Part shown: positions 18,385-27,947 of the stretch, in pieces | How the letters are laid out: each line of letters begins with the position of its first letter | Numbering within the stretch: the first letter of the stretch is position 1 | Assembly: GCF_020178975.1 (NCBI RefSeq) | Contig: NZ_JAHXBU010000045.1 | Coordinates: 124,001-188,000 of the forward strand | Length of the DNA stretch: 64,000 nt | Reading direction: 5' to 3' | Origin: Cesiribacter sp. SM1 | GTDB lineage: Bacteria; Bacteroidota; Bacteroidia; Cytophagales; Cyclobacteriaceae | The notes under the pieces: generated by a model | What the model was told of the DNA's origin: nothing | The model's database searches: none | The model's input: only the letters and a program-made list of their open reading frames with translations | Position numbers and translations under genes: made by a program

Positions 18385-18774
18385 GTGTACGTTTTTTGTC
18401 AATACTTTACTGATTTAAAAGCAGAACCTAAATCCAATTCTATTTGCCTAAGCATTCGCCCCTGGTTGCCTAAGCCAACGACTGGCGGCCCCAACGAGGC
18501 AAGCATTTTCCAACTAACATACCTGTGGTTACTGTAATCTCAGTGCATTTTTAAATGGATAGATGGCGGGCAAGAAGTTCTTTGATGTTCAGTCCAACCA
18601 GTTCATCAAAATGTTATGGTCCTTTATCTGGGAAAAGCTGTAGACCCAATGAGGAGCATGAAAAACAATGGTGAAATCTTTGATGGCTAATTTATATATA
18701 CCCACTCCTGATTTCCCCGAGAAGGAATCAGGAGTGGGTGCATTTTTCATCAGGAATTGTTAATTATAATTATA
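18385..18774. other. Intergenic stretch holding a terminator
   Basis: About 390 bp between the decayed DUF4965-family gene and the GH76-CBM-T9SS gene. The only clear element is the strong hairpin at 18700-18739. The remainder shows no gene or repeat I recognise. Confidence 0.5.
18700..18739 (-). terminator. Strong hairpin after the GH76-CBM-T9SS gene
   Basis: A perfect 14-bp stem (18700-18713 with 18726-18739; ACCCACTCCTGATT and its complement) closes a 12-nt loop, 36 bp downstream of the GH76 stop. On the minus strand it is followed by an AT-rich tract, not a clean U-run, while the plus strand has a short T5. It most likely ends the module B transcript before the decayed gene. Confidence 0.7.
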
Positions 18775-20562
18775 CTAATCAACTATTATTCGTTTAGTTT
18801 CTATGTGATTTCCTTGTTTGATATACAGCACATAAGCACCTCTACTTAGGCCATTTAGTGGCATCTGAAGCATATTACTTCCTGCTTGAACTTGCTTTTT
18901 ACTCTCCAGCCGTTTTTGCCCAAAAATGTCTACTATTTGAAGGTCTACCTCCGCTGGCTGTTCAGCTTGTAGCGTTACATTCAGTTTATCTCCGCTCTGA
19001 ACAGGGTTAGGATAAACCTGCAGGTTCGCCGTTGGGTCTGCTGTCAGAAGCGCAAAAGGAACAGGCGAAAGCATTAAATGATCAAGGTTTAGCCAGTTTG
19101 CGTTGTGGTTTACCTGAATGGTGCTGGTGCCGGCGGGGAAATTGTACGTAAAACTGGTGGTGGAAAATTGATTCCAGCCGCCTGTGCCGGGGAAGTTCAG
19201 AATTGTTGCAGGGGCTCCGTTAACCAGTATTATCCGGGACGCATCACCTGCGGCGGCGGCGTATCTCAGCGTTACCGTTTTATTTCCAGCGGTGCTGTTG
19301 TTTACAGTAAATTTAATATACTGCTCATGGTTGTTCCAGCCTCCTACAAAGCCCCAACCCGTATAGCCCGGTTGGTTAGACTCAAGTAAAATTCCTTTAA
19401 TTGTGGCGTTCTCTGCTTCATACTGTCCTTCTGGCGCCTCTGGTTCAGGATAAGGTCCATTTTGCTTTGCGAATAAGCTCATTGCCATCGCCGCTGCATT
19501 TTGGGTTTGATCGTTATAAAGCCAGGAAGAAACAGGCCCTGACCAATCAACGCTAACAGAATTTTCAGTGTTTCTGGCAAGATTCCAAAGCGCATCTACA
19601 CTCCCTTTCAGCACACGCTGATAAAGGTTCTTCTGTTTGTCCTGCAGATAGAGTTTCATCAGATACTTATAGCCCGGTGCTTTAAATTGCCAGCAGTCAC
19701 CGGAGCACTGGTTGCTATTTCCATCCGACAAAACTGGTCCGTATGCTGTTTCAACAGTCTCGTTATTAACCATAAATTCAGCTATGTTACGGGCATATGA
19801 CAGGTAGGATGTTTTATCAAATGTATTATACATCTCCATACTGGCACCAATCATCAGACCTTCATTGTATGTGAACTTCCACCATACTTTTGTTCCGTCT
19901 GTGTTGATATGGTCAGCAACCTGATAGGTTGTCTTATCAACCATATTTGTCCACCAGAAATCGTACACTTTCTTAGCAAACGCACGATACTCTTCCCTGT
20001 TGGTACGCTTATAAAGCTGCAGGCCCGAGATCACCGCACCCGCATTGGCAGCAGTTGCCTTTTGTGTCTTGGCTTTATTCCACCATAAGCCTCCGTTTGT
20101 TTCTCCACAACAGGAATCATCCCAGGCATTTTCCAGAATGTCTTTATAAATCTCCTCAGCCTTCCGGAGGTATTTCTCCTCAGCTGTCACATCATAGGCA
20201 TGGATAAGCGTTAGCACAAACCAGTTTTCGTCATCATAGTAGTCATTCAGCCACCCATGCCTCCTGTCCTGGGCCTCGTAAAAAGTCTCTATCAGGCCAT
20301 GATACTTTTGCTTGTTTGTTCGCTCTGCACCATCAATAACAGCGTCCATTCCATGAATGTAGGTCCATTCACCAGTGTTACGGATGTAATTACCGTCCCA
20401 ATACTTTGTTAAATAGTTCTCCAGTAAAAGATCTGCCCGCTGGTGGTAGTCAGAAACAGTCTGGGATAGTACGCGATTAGCTTGGAGAATCCCGAACACA
20501 GCCAGTAAGGCAATTATCCAGCAGCGGTAAGAAGATCTCAGTTGTGATAGAATTTTTTGCAT
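18775..20562 (-). CDS. GH76 endo-alpha-1,6-mannanase with CBM6/35-like module and T9SS sorting domain
   Basis: A 595-aa secreted enzyme. After a signal peptide (cleavage near VLSQT) comes a GH76 (alpha/alpha)6 domain, about 35-370, with the catalytic Asp pair in NDYYDDENW, the SCCGETNGGLWWN motif, and the KATAANAGAVISG helix. Then a CBM6/CBM35-like beta-sandwich, about 375-500 (YEAENATIKG, GGWNNHEQYIKF, LDHLMLSP). The C-terminal 80 residues (VYPNPVQSGD...GAYVLYIKQGN...KRIIVD) are a type A T9SS sorting domain. It should therefore be secreted through the outer membrane and cut the alpha-1,6 backbone of mannan outside the cell. It is the only enzyme in the window with a T9SS tail. Last intact gene before the terminator hairpin. 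Confidence 0.93.
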   Translation of the reverse strand: MQKILSQLRSSYRCWIIALLAVFGILQANRVLSQTVSDYHQRADLLLENYLTKYWDGNYIRNTGEWTYIHGMDAVIDGAERTNKQKYHGLIETFYEAQDRRHGWLNDYYDDENWFVLTLIHAYDVTAEEKYLRKAEEIYKDILENAWDDSCCGETNGGLWWNKAKTQKATAANAGAVISGLQLYKRTNREEYRAFAKKVYDFWWTNMVDKTTYQVADHINTDGTKVWWKFTYNEGLMIGASMEMYNTFDKTSYLSYARNIAEFMVNNETVETAYGPVLSDGNSNQCSGDCWQFKAPGYKYLMKLYLQDKQKNLYQRVLKGSVDALWNLARNTENSVSVDWSGPVSSWLYNDQTQNAAAMAMSLFAKQNGPYPEPEAPEGQYEAENATIKGILLESNQPGYTGWGFVGGWNNHEQYIKFTVNNSTAGNKTVTLRYAAAAGDASRIILVNGAPATILNFPGTGGWNQFSTTSFTYNFPAGTSTIQVNHNANWLNLDHLMLSPVPFALLTADPTANLQVYPNPVQSGDKLNVTLQAEQPAEVDLQIVDIFGQKRLESKKQVQAGSNMLQMPLNGLSRGAYVLYIKQGNHIETKRIIVD

Positions 20563-20607
20563 AGTTTTAAAAATAACATGTTAAACATTTATGAACTTAC
20601 ATGACTA

Positions 20608-20800
20608 TCAGTCTGAATAGACTTCTACCGCAGGGGCTTCCCCTTCCTTTGCCACCACTTTGTTGGTAAGATGGTTTACTGGCCTGAATAAAAGTTTTCC
20701 CGCAGCGCCACCAAAAGCCTCTCCACCCGGAAAACAGGCAGCATAGTTTATCAGATATGCATGCCTTCAATGTCTACCCCTGCTACCGTAGCATGAGTAG
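20608..20800 (-). pseudogene. Unidentified coding relic between GH76 and GH92
   Basis: The minus strand reads as a protein-like C-terminus ending at 20608: INYAACFPGGEAFGGAAGK, LLFRPVNHLTNKVVAKEGEA, then a stop. Immediately upstream the reading continues in another frame (VAGVDIEGMH) with the switch at a GCATGCAT tract near 20757-20764, as expected of a slippage frameshift. The upstream part is cut off by the GH92 gene end. I do not recognise the family. It looks like the tail of a lost gene in this operon. Confidence 0.45.
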
Positions 20801-20802
20801 CA

Positions 20803-23001
20803 TTATTTTGTGACAACATCTATGCTGCCTCCATTTTTGAATAAATCATGAGAGACAAAATATCCATCTACCCGTTCATCATTTACTTCTACATACTGCA
20901 TGTCTCTGCCTGGTCCGGATTTGTTAATGATCAATTCCTTCCCATTCTGCAGTTTCCATCGTACCTGATCAAAAATGGGCACTGTCACAATATATTCAGG
21001 ATCCGCTGGTGAGAAAGGATACAAACCCATTGCACTGAATACATACCAGGATGACATTTCACCGGCATCATCCATACCCGACAGGGCCAGCCCATGCTCC
21101 CCTACGCCATAATAATTCTCCAGAATGTTGTCTATTACCTGCTGCGACTTTTCCGGTTTGCCGATGAAATGGTATGAGAATGGAGCTTCATGATTCGGTT
21201 GATTGCCATGCACGTACTGCCCGATAAAGCTTGATACATTCCGGGCAATGTAATTGGGGTTCCAGGGCACCGTAAAAAGAGAATCAAGTTTTGCCTCAAA
21301 AGCATTATTTCCGCCATAAAGTGCAATCAACCCTTCCATATCATGGGGAGCGAAGAAAGAAACCTGCCAGGCATTGGCTTCCCGATACATGTATTCGTAA
21401 TAGGGATATTGCGGATTGAAGTTTTTCACCCAGCTACCATCTTCAAGCCTGCCCCTCATAAAATTGGTAGTGGTGTCGAATACATTTTGATAGTTTTTTG
21501 CTCTTGCCATGAGCACACGGTAGTTTTCAGTATCATTCAAGGCCTTCGCCAGCTGTGCCAGAGAATAATCATCATAAGCATACTCCAGGGTTTTGGATAC
21601 TCCTGCTTTGGCCTTCGTCTCTACATGCGGAGAATCAATATGGGGCTCTGAAATATATCCTTTCTCGATGTACTCTCTGATGTGTGGACGTGTACCTCCC
21701 TCTTCCTCTTTATTGGCATTGTTCAGGAGCAGCTGGTAAACTTTATTAACATCATAGCCTTCAATACCACGCGCATACGAACCGGCAATAAAGGGTGCGG
21801 CATGGTCGCCGTGAAAGAATGTAGGAATGAAGCCTGTTTTCTCACCAATATCCTGCAGCGACCTGATGACATCACCTGTAACCTTGGGAGAGATATTACC
21901 CAGCAGCACAAGCTTGTTCCGATAAGTATCCCACAAGGAAGGAATGGTGTAGTGCTGATAATCAGCTTTTACAACAGCACCCTTCACATCTTTGAATTCA
22001 CCGTTTACATCACTGCGCAATGCTGGCCAGAGAAAGGCTCTGTACAGAGAGGTATAAAACAGCTCTTTCTGTTTTTGTGTACCTCCTTCAACCTGTATGT
22101 TCGAGAGGAGATCTTCCCATCTCTCAACAGCCTCCGCTTTTACCTGGTCAAAAGACTTCTCTCCTACTTCAGCGTCGAGATTCTGTTTAGCATTTTCGCC
22201 ACTCACAAAGGATAAACCTATTTTCATTTCTACCGGATTGGTCTTGCCATTGGCCAGGTGCAGAACTGCATAGCCATTACGCTGGCCTTCCTGCTCAATT
22301 TCAAGCCGTTCAAGTTCTTCATTCAGCCTTGCATAAAAATGAATAACCTGGTTTCCGTTTCGCTGAAAACCCCGAACGGCACTATTTCCGTCTTTTTCGA
22401 TTTTCCAATCAGAAACCCGGTTGTTGGCTTTGGCAAGGTCAAAGAGAATTTTGCGGCCTTCCGGATTTGTGTACTGGTACTGATGATAGCCACTTCTTAG
22501 TGTAGAGGTAAGCTTTACGTCTACCCCATAGTCATCAAGATATACCTGATAAAAACCTGCCTGTGCTGTTTCCTTGTCATGAGAAAAGTGCGAACCAGGT
22601 TTGCCTGGATCTACCGCACCCGATAAGGGAAGAACAGGTATGTTCACATAATTCCAGTGCCCTTTATTGGTGTGTGCAAAAGCATGAATAACAGTATCCT
22701 CATACTCATATCCAGCACCTGTACCATATTCTGTTACTGGGCTAAGCTGCACCATAGCGTTTGGCAGCGACACCCCCGGATACACCAGTCCTGCCCATAC
22801 ACGCCATCCTTCCGGCGGTGTGTATCCGATAAACTCGGGATCGGTCAGGGGTGCGGTTCCTATCAGGGGGTTAACATATTGGGTTAATCCTTCATTGCTG
22901 GCAGGCAGGGGGTCATTTGCCTCAGTACTGGTAATTTCCGTTTTGCAGGAAGCTGCCAGTACCATGACCACCATAATGAGGAGATTTATTTTAGCATTCA
23001 T
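20803..23001 (-). CDS. GH92 alpha-mannosidase, lipoprotein (module B)
   Basis: A GH92 exo-alpha-mannosidase of 732 aa with a lipoprotein signal (MVLAASCKTE). Features: YVNPLIGTAPLTDPEF at the mature N-terminus, AFAHTNKGHWNYVN, the catalytic-acid motif REANAWQVSF with Glu541 (codon 21379-21381), HGNQPNHEAPFSYHF, and the base region LSGMDDAGEMSSWYVFSAMGL. All catalytic elements are present, so a working enzyme releasing mannose from side chains is expected. The substrate linkage cannot be read reliably. It sits between GH125 and the GH76-CBM gene in the same orientation and is probably co-transcribed with them. Confidence 0.94.
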   Translation of the reverse strand: MNAKINLLIMVVMVLAASCKTEITSTEANDPLPASNEGLTQYVNPLIGTAPLTDPEFIGYTPPEGWRVWAGLVYPGVSLPNAMVQLSPVTEYGTGAGYEYEDTVIHAFAHTNKGHWNYVNIPVLPLSGAVDPGKPGSHFSHDKETAQAGFYQVYLDDYGVDVKLTSTLRSGYHQYQYTNPEGRKILFDLAKANNRVSDWKIEKDGNSAVRGFQRNGNQVIHFYARLNEELERLEIEQEGQRNGYAVLHLANGKTNPVEMKIGLSFVSGENAKQNLDAEVGEKSFDQVKAEAVERWEDLLSNIQVEGGTQKQKELFYTSLYRAFLWPALRSDVNGEFKDVKGAVVKADYQHYTIPSLWDTYRNKLVLLGNISPKVTGDVIRSLQDIGEKTGFIPTFFHGDHAAPFIAGSYARGIEGYDVNKVYQLLLNNANKEEEGGTRPHIREYIEKGYISEPHIDSPHVETKAKAGVSKTLEYAYDDYSLAQLAKALNDTENYRVLMARAKNYQNVFDTTTNFMRGRLEDGSWVKNFNPQYPYYEYMYREANAWQVSFFAPHDMEGLIALYGGNNAFEAKLDSLFTVPWNPNYIARNVSSFIGQYVHGNQPNHEAPFSYHFIGKPEKSQQVIDNILENYYGVGEHGLALSGMDDAGEMSSWYVFSAMGLYPFSPADPEYIVTVPIFDQVRWKLQNGKELIINKSGPGRDMQYVEVNDERVDGYFVSHDLFKNGGSIDVVTK

Positions 23002-23085
23002 AAGTTTGTTTAGGCTGTAAAGAATCGATTGTTATATTGACAGGGGATGCTACCGTTCAGAATACATGATAGATATCTGCAGCAT

Positions 23086-24504
23086 TTATACCAGGAGCTC
23101 TGGGTGTTCCTGATAGGTTTTCCACAGAAATTCACCGAAGAGGGTATTGGCCCAGGCAAACCAGGCACGTGAGAAATTCTTCGGATCATCCTTATGAAAC
23201 GATTCATGCATAAAGCCGGTACCACCGTGGGTTGCCTTCAGGGTCTGGATGCAGTTTTTAATCTCCTGCTTATCTGTACTGGTAAGCCCTTTCATGGTAA
23301 TACTCATGGGCCAGATCATATCCATGCCTACATGAGGTCCACCAATGCCTTCTGCTGCTTTTCCCTTGAAGAAGAAAGGATTATCCAGCGACCATACAAA
23401 ATTTCTGGTGTTTTGATAGATCGGATCAGAAACCGGTACTGCATCCAGGTAAGGCAATGACAATAGGCTTGGAATATTGGCATCGTCCATCAGGAGCCTC
23501 CCCCCGAAACCATCTACCTCGTAGGCATAGATCTTGCCATACTCCGGATGTTCAACAACAGCATATTGCTTTAGCGCCCCTTCCACCTCGTTGCTAAGGT
23601 CACGCAATGCTTTAGCGGTAGTCTGATCTTTTCGTATTTCTTCCATCATGGTGGCCGCCTGCTTCAGGCTCACCACTGCAAAAAAGTTGGATGGGATCAA
23701 GAAAGGGAAAACAGTAGCATCATCGCTTGGTCTGAAGGCCGAGCTGATCAAGCCAACCGGCTTCACGGGGTACCCCATTCCTTTCAGGGGCAGGGTATCG
23801 GTGGCATGGGGTGTAGTACGCTGGAACCTGTACTCTCCTGCATCATCCTTTCTCTGCTGGTCTTTGAAAACAGTCAGAATGGATTTTACGGCTGATTCCC
23901 ATTGTTTGTCGAAGGGAGCTGTATCGCCGGTATTTTTCCAGTAATGGTATGCCAGGCGGATGGGGTAACATAAGGAATCAATTTCCCATTTGCGTTCATG
24001 AACGCCAGGTTTCATATCGGTGGCATCAGTGGCCCATTCCCCTCTTTTAGCAGGATCATCATAAAAAGCATTGGCATACGGGTCTTTCAGGATGTAGAAC
24101 GTCTGCCTGTTGATAACGCCGGCAATCAGCTGCTGAAGCTTCTTATCTTTTTGTACAAACTCCATGTAGGGCCACACCTGTGCGGTGCTGTCCCGAAGCC
24201 ACATGGCATCAATATCGCCGGTAATAATGTAGGTATCAGGTTTGCCCTCCTTCATGCCAAAGGTTACCGTAGTATCCAGCGTATTGGGAAAGCAGTTCTC
24301 GAACAACCAGCCGAGTTCTTTGCTGTCTACCTTTTTCTTAAATTCTTTGATGGCATTCTCGATTGCCTCACTACGGAAGTTTCTTTCCCCTTCGGCAACT
24401 CTCACAATGGGAAAATCAGGGGCTCCGGCAAATGAAAACAGAGGGTGCATGAATGCACCGGCTCCTACCAGTGCTGAATTTTGTATAAAAGTTCTTCTGT
24501 TCAT
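23086..24504 (-). CDS. GH125 exo-alpha-1,6-mannosidase, Tat-type signal
   Basis: A GH125 (formerly DUF1237) enzyme of 472 aa from the Met ending at 24504, which begins MNRRTFIQNSALVGAGAFM, a twin-arginine-type signal. The GH125 core is clear: TFGMKEGKPDTYIITGDIDAMWLRDSTAQVWPY near residues 85-120, and the C-terminal AWANTLFGEFLWK. GH125 enzymes remove alpha-1,6-linked mannose with inversion, which suits the backbone oligosaccharides produced by the GH76 enzymes. Genes on both sides (GH97 upstream, GH92 downstream) are co-directional with short gaps. Confidence 0.95.
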   Translation of the reverse strand: MNRRTFIQNSALVGAGAFMHPLFSFAGAPDFPIVRVAEGERNFRSEAIENAIKEFKKKVDSKELGWLFENCFPNTLDTTVTFGMKEGKPDTYIITGDIDAMWLRDSTAQVWPYMEFVQKDKKLQQLIAGVINRQTFYILKDPYANAFYDDPAKRGEWATDATDMKPGVHERKWEIDSLCYPIRLAYHYWKNTGDTAPFDKQWESAVKSILTVFKDQQRKDDAGEYRFQRTTPHATDTLPLKGMGYPVKPVGLISSAFRPSDDATVFPFLIPSNFFAVVSLKQAATMMEEIRKDQTTAKALRDLSNEVEGALKQYAVVEHPEYGKIYAYEVDGFGGRLLMDDANIPSLLSLPYLDAVPVSDPIYQNTRNFVWSLDNPFFFKGKAAEGIGGPHVGMDMIWPMSITMKGLTSTDKQEIKNCIQTLKATHGGTGFMHESFHKDDPKNFSRAWFAWANTLFGEFLWKTYQEHPELLV

Positions 24505-24564
24505 GTATGGATTTATCAAAATGCTTATTTTAAGATTATTTGTCCGCTTAACGCGATCTGTTTC

Positions 24565-26523
24565 TTACTTTTCTATGATTCTGGCTACCCAACCTCCGCC
24601 TGGTGCAAGCTCCGCGTTTATGCTGGTCTGACTGCTGACGCTTTTGGTTTCTTTCTTATAATCCTGCGCATTCCTGTCGGCATTAATGCCATCTTTCCAG
24701 AGGTACATGGTGTACTCTTTCCCCTGCTCCAGGAAAGAAAGATCAAACGCCAGCGTACGGGCATTCCAGTCTGTCATGCCACCAACATACCAGTCTCCGT
24801 TTGCGGATTTTCTTGCCATGAGCACATACTCCCCTATTTGGCCTTTCAGCGGAATTGTTTTTTCCCAGACCACCGGTACTGCCTCTAAGAATTCCATACT
24901 TTCCGGTTCCTCATAATAGTGGGTAGGGCTATCGGCCAGCATCTGAAGCGGACTTTCGTACACTACAAACATTGCCAGCTGATGGGCCCTGGTTCCCATG
25001 CTCATGGGCTTGGACCATACAGGCTTCCATTCCTCTTTTTGCGCATTGAGCATGGCGCCCGGAGTATAATCCATGGGGCCAGCTACCATTCTGATAAAGG
25101 GAATGGTTACATTATGCTCCGGATCCACAACATTGCTGCCTTTGTTCTGCTCAAGGCCCAGTACGCCTTCATAAGACATAACATTCGGGTAGGTTCTGTA
25201 CAGGCCTGCCGGTTTATGAGCACCATGAAAGTCTACTAATAGTTTTCGCGCTGCAGCCGCCTTCGCTACTCTTTCATAGAAGTTTACCATCTCCTGGTCA
25301 TCACGCTGCATAAAGTCTACCTTGATGCCTTTCACCTTCCACTTCACAAACTGATCGAGCGTCTCTTCCAGCTGCTTGTCCAGGGGGAGCCAGTTGGCCC
25401 ATAAAATAAGATCTACGCCTTTTTCTGCGGCATAGGACGACAGCTCCTCCATATCAATATCCGGGTTTACCTTCATCAGGTTTCTGGTGTCACTCCACCC
25501 CTCATCCATTATTACATACTCGATATTATGCTTAGACGCAAAATCGATGTAGTATTTATAAGTTTTAGTATTTATGCCAGCACGAAAATCTACGTTATAG
25601 ACATTATTTGCATTCCACCAGTCCCAGGAAACTTTCCCAGGTTTTACCCAGCTATAATCTCCCTCTGTCTGGCTTGCCAGCTGGTACACTAGCTGGTTAT
25701 TCAGCAGCTCAGTATCTTCATCCGAAATAGCAAGAATTCTCCAGGGCAGGGACTGCGGTCCGGTTAGCTTTGCAATGTAATTTTCGCGCTCCACTACCAC
25801 TTCGTTTCTGTCGCCCTGGACCTCCTTTGTTTTAGGATAGAATGGAAATACAGCTTTTATTTTCCCGTTTCCTGTACCCCTAAGCCACATACCGGCATAA
25901 TTACGCAGGTCCGACTCAGTAACAAGTATTTTAGTTTCCGCACTGGCTGATTGAAAAAGGGCAGGAAGACTGGCCAGCTGATCAGGACCGATGCTGTCTA
26001 CGCCTAACTGGTGGTAGTGGCGTTCGTTATGAGAAAAGAAACCATCTTCTAAGGGATACCATGCCTGATCCTCTTTATGGAAGGAAAACTGAGCGGTCTC
26101 GTTTAGTACCGTGTAGGCACCGTTTTTATGGATAAGCCATCTCCATGCGACGCCATCATTGTATGCCCGCCACTCCAGTGCGATATCATTGGTGAAGGAA
26201 AGACGCAGTTCCTGATAATAATCGCGTATATTTTTATTCTTCTGCCACACGACCGGCTGCAGCTCCTGATCCCTTGTGCTTCTTTTTACAGCTGATACTT
26301 TCCAGCCCTTTTGCTTTATGGAACTGGTGTTAAGGGAAACGGCAGACTTGTTGATGATCTGTTTGTTTTTTGCCTTGATGGAATAGTAGATGCTATCAGT
26401 AAGCTCAAGGTTAACCTCTATACTTTTATCGGGAGAAAACAGACTGTACTGCTTTTGTCCGTACCCCTTATAACAGAGAACCAGTAACAGAAAAACGACC
26501 ACTATCTTTTTGCCTGCTTTCAT
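24565..26523 (-). CDS. GH97 glycosidase, retaining (alpha-galactosidase-like) type
   Basis: A GH97 enzyme of 652 aa with an N-terminal signal peptide. Domain order is typical: N-terminal beta-sandwich (about 25-270), (beta/alpha)8 barrel (about 290-560) and C-terminal beta domain. In the barrel, MDEGWSD and LILWANW are present, then GIKVDFMQRDD with Asp403 and YEGVLGLEQN with Glu458. The 55-residue spacing between these matches that of the nucleophile and acid/base of the retaining enzyme BtGH97b, so a retaining alpha-galactosidase-type mechanism is favoured over the inverting alpha-glucosidase (SusB) type. In a mannan locus this suggests removal of galactosyl caps. Activity is inferred from residues only. 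Confidence 0.9.
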   Translation of the reverse strand: MKAGKKIVVVFLLLVLCYKGYGQKQYSLFSPDKSIEVNLELTDSIYYSIKAKNKQIINKSAVSLNTSSIKQKGWKVSAVKRSTRDQELQPVVWQKNKNIRDYYQELRLSFTNDIALEWRAYNDGVAWRWLIHKNGAYTVLNETAQFSFHKEDQAWYPLEDGFFSHNERHYHQLGVDSIGPDQLASLPALFQSASAETKILVTESDLRNYAGMWLRGTGNGKIKAVFPFYPKTKEVQGDRNEVVVERENYIAKLTGPQSLPWRILAISDEDTELLNNQLVYQLASQTEGDYSWVKPGKVSWDWWNANNVYNVDFRAGINTKTYKYYIDFASKHNIEYVIMDEGWSDTRNLMKVNPDIDMEELSSYAAEKGVDLILWANWLPLDKQLEETLDQFVKWKVKGIKVDFMQRDDQEMVNFYERVAKAAAARKLLVDFHGAHKPAGLYRTYPNVMSYEGVLGLEQNKGSNVVDPEHNVTIPFIRMVAGPMDYTPGAMLNAQKEEWKPVWSKPMSMGTRAHQLAMFVVYESPLQMLADSPTHYYEEPESMEFLEAVPVVWEKTIPLKGQIGEYVLMARKSANGDWYVGGMTDWNARTLAFDLSFLEQGKEYTMYLWKDGINADRNAQDYKKETKSVSSQTSINAELAPGGGWVARIIEK

Positions 26524-26633
26524 TGATTTGAATTATGGTTTAGTACAGGCTGTACTTTTCCACATTTGCTGCTTTTACAGCCAATACGGTGATTAAAAAG
26601 TGCTGCACCAGCAGTTCTGGAAGAACCCTTGTA

Positions 26634-27800
26634 TCAAAGCAGCTCTTCAGCTTTCAGTCGTGCTGCAGCCTCGATTAGCATGATGCCGCTTAGTTGTGTG
26701 GACAAATCTGTATTCGACCCGGGCTGCTGTCTCCAGTCGGGGCTACTTAACATAGATGGCCTTCCAATTCCCTTGCTGTAGAAGGTCTCTGCATTAAATT
26801 TCATGAATCTCACCAGCTCATTCCGGGTCGCCTCATTCAGGCCAGGCTGTAGAATCAGGTCGGTAAAGTACCTGACAAAAATGCCCTTGAACAAACCGCC
26901 ATCTCCCTGATTCTCACTCCTTAAAAGCCCTTCAGAGGTAACTTTAGGGCTTGTCATGGAAGATCTGGCTGTTTGCACCGCATCGCTTAGATATGCCTGT
27001 TCCCCTGTTATTTCATAAAGCAGGTTAGCTGCACCTATGTAGGTACCCAGGTTATAGGTAAAGATCCAATCTTTATTGATAACAACTTCACCATTTTGCA
27101 TAGAGATGTTGTCCCATACCAAACCTGTTGCAGGATCTACCAGGGTTGCTTTTTGCCAGTTGTAAATATCTTTAGCCCATTGCAGGTCTTCCGGATTTTG
27201 GTCAACCTGATACAACCTTAGGGCCAGAATTGCGGCAGGCGCATTAGAACATGCGTTCTTTCCAAAAGGTGTATCTGTTCTCCAGGTAATACCCCCATCA
27301 AACACATCGCTCCAGCTCTTTTTTATTTCAGTCCACAAGTCCCGGGCAACAGTTAAATATGCTTCATCACCTGTAGCCTCATAAGCGCGCAGACATGCCA
27401 TTCCCAGCCACTCCATGTCATCATTAAACACATTGTGATAAGTCCCTCCGTTCATCACTTTGATTCCCTGGAGCAGCGACTTCATTCTGGCTTTATATTG
27501 TTCATTATCAGTTCTGATGTAACCGTCAATTAATACATCCAGCATATGCGCATTCCACCAGTAATTGAAGAAGTTATTTCCGGCATTATCCTGCCTGAAG
27601 GTTCCGTTGGTAGATAAATATGTATTATAAGTAGCTTCCTGTAAAGAATCGGCCGTTTCAGACCAGGTATAAACCACTTCGGTAACGCCTCCCTGGCCAT
27701 CATTCAGGGGCTTGGGGTCGTCACCGGAACATGAGTTTATGCTTAGCACCAACAGGATTGCTGCCATAAGCCTTACAGGTTTTAAAGTATAATGCTTCAT
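26634..27800 (-). CDS. GH76 alpha-1,6-mannanase, lipoprotein (module B)
   Basis: A GH76 family protein of 388 aa with a lipoprotein signal (LVLSINSCSGDDP). The (alpha/alpha)6 barrel shows NYWWNAHMLDVLIDGY, the catalytic Asp pair in FNDDMEWLGMA, GGITWRT, and NACSNAPAAILALRL. These enzymes cut the alpha-1,6-mannan backbone internally. With a lipid anchor this copy is probably on the cell surface or in the periplasm, unlike the T9SS-tailed copy. It follows the SusE-like gene and precedes GH97 on the same strand. Confidence 0.94.
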   Translation of the reverse strand: MKHYTLKPVRLMAAILLVLSINSCSGDDPKPLNDGQGGVTEVVYTWSETADSLQEATYNTYLSTNGTFRQDNAGNNFFNYWWNAHMLDVLIDGYIRTDNEQYKARMKSLLQGIKVMNGGTYHNVFNDDMEWLGMACLRAYEATGDEAYLTVARDLWTEIKKSWSDVFDGGITWRTDTPFGKNACSNAPAAILALRLYQVDQNPEDLQWAKDIYNWQKATLVDPATGLVWDNISMQNGEVVINKDWIFTYNLGTYIGAANLLYEITGEQAYLSDAVQTARSSMTSPKVTSEGLLRSENQGDGGLFKGIFVRYFTDLILQPGLNEATRNELVRFMKFNAETFYSKGIGRPSMLSSPDWRQQPGSNTDLSTQLSGIMLIEAAARLKAEELL

Positions 27801-27888
27801 TTGTATATCGCTTTTCTATAAATATCTACACGAATCTTCAGATCTCTTTGGCCAAAAACAGCCGCTCCTCCGGTGGTTTGAAAGTTTT

Positions 27889-27923
27889 ACTTACCCCACC
27901 CTGAATACCAGGGCAGGGTAAGT
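27889..27923 (-). promoter_or_regulatory. Intercistronic hairpin between SusE-like and GH76 genes
   Basis: An imperfect stem (ACTTACCC...CCCTG paired with CAGGG...GGGTAAGT, two mismatches) with a 5-nt loop lies between the SusE-like stop and the GH76 start. The minus strand after it is A-rich, so it is not a classical terminator; it may stabilise the upstream mRNA or mark a processing point. A short AACC tandem repeat (27926-27943) lies beside it. Confidence 0.4.
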
Positions 27924-27925
27924 AT

Positions 27926-27943
27926 AACCAACCAACCAACCAA
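27926..27943. repeat. Short AACC tetranucleotide tandem repeat
   Basis: About four and a half copies of AACC lie directly after the SusE-like stop codon, outside any gene. Too short to infer a role. Confidence 0.6.
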
Positions 27944-27947
27944 CTAA

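Noticed and set aside
27926-27943. AACC tandem repeat as a phase-variation site
   Set aside because: It lies after the SusE-like stop and outside any promoter or coding region, and is too short to suggest slippage control.
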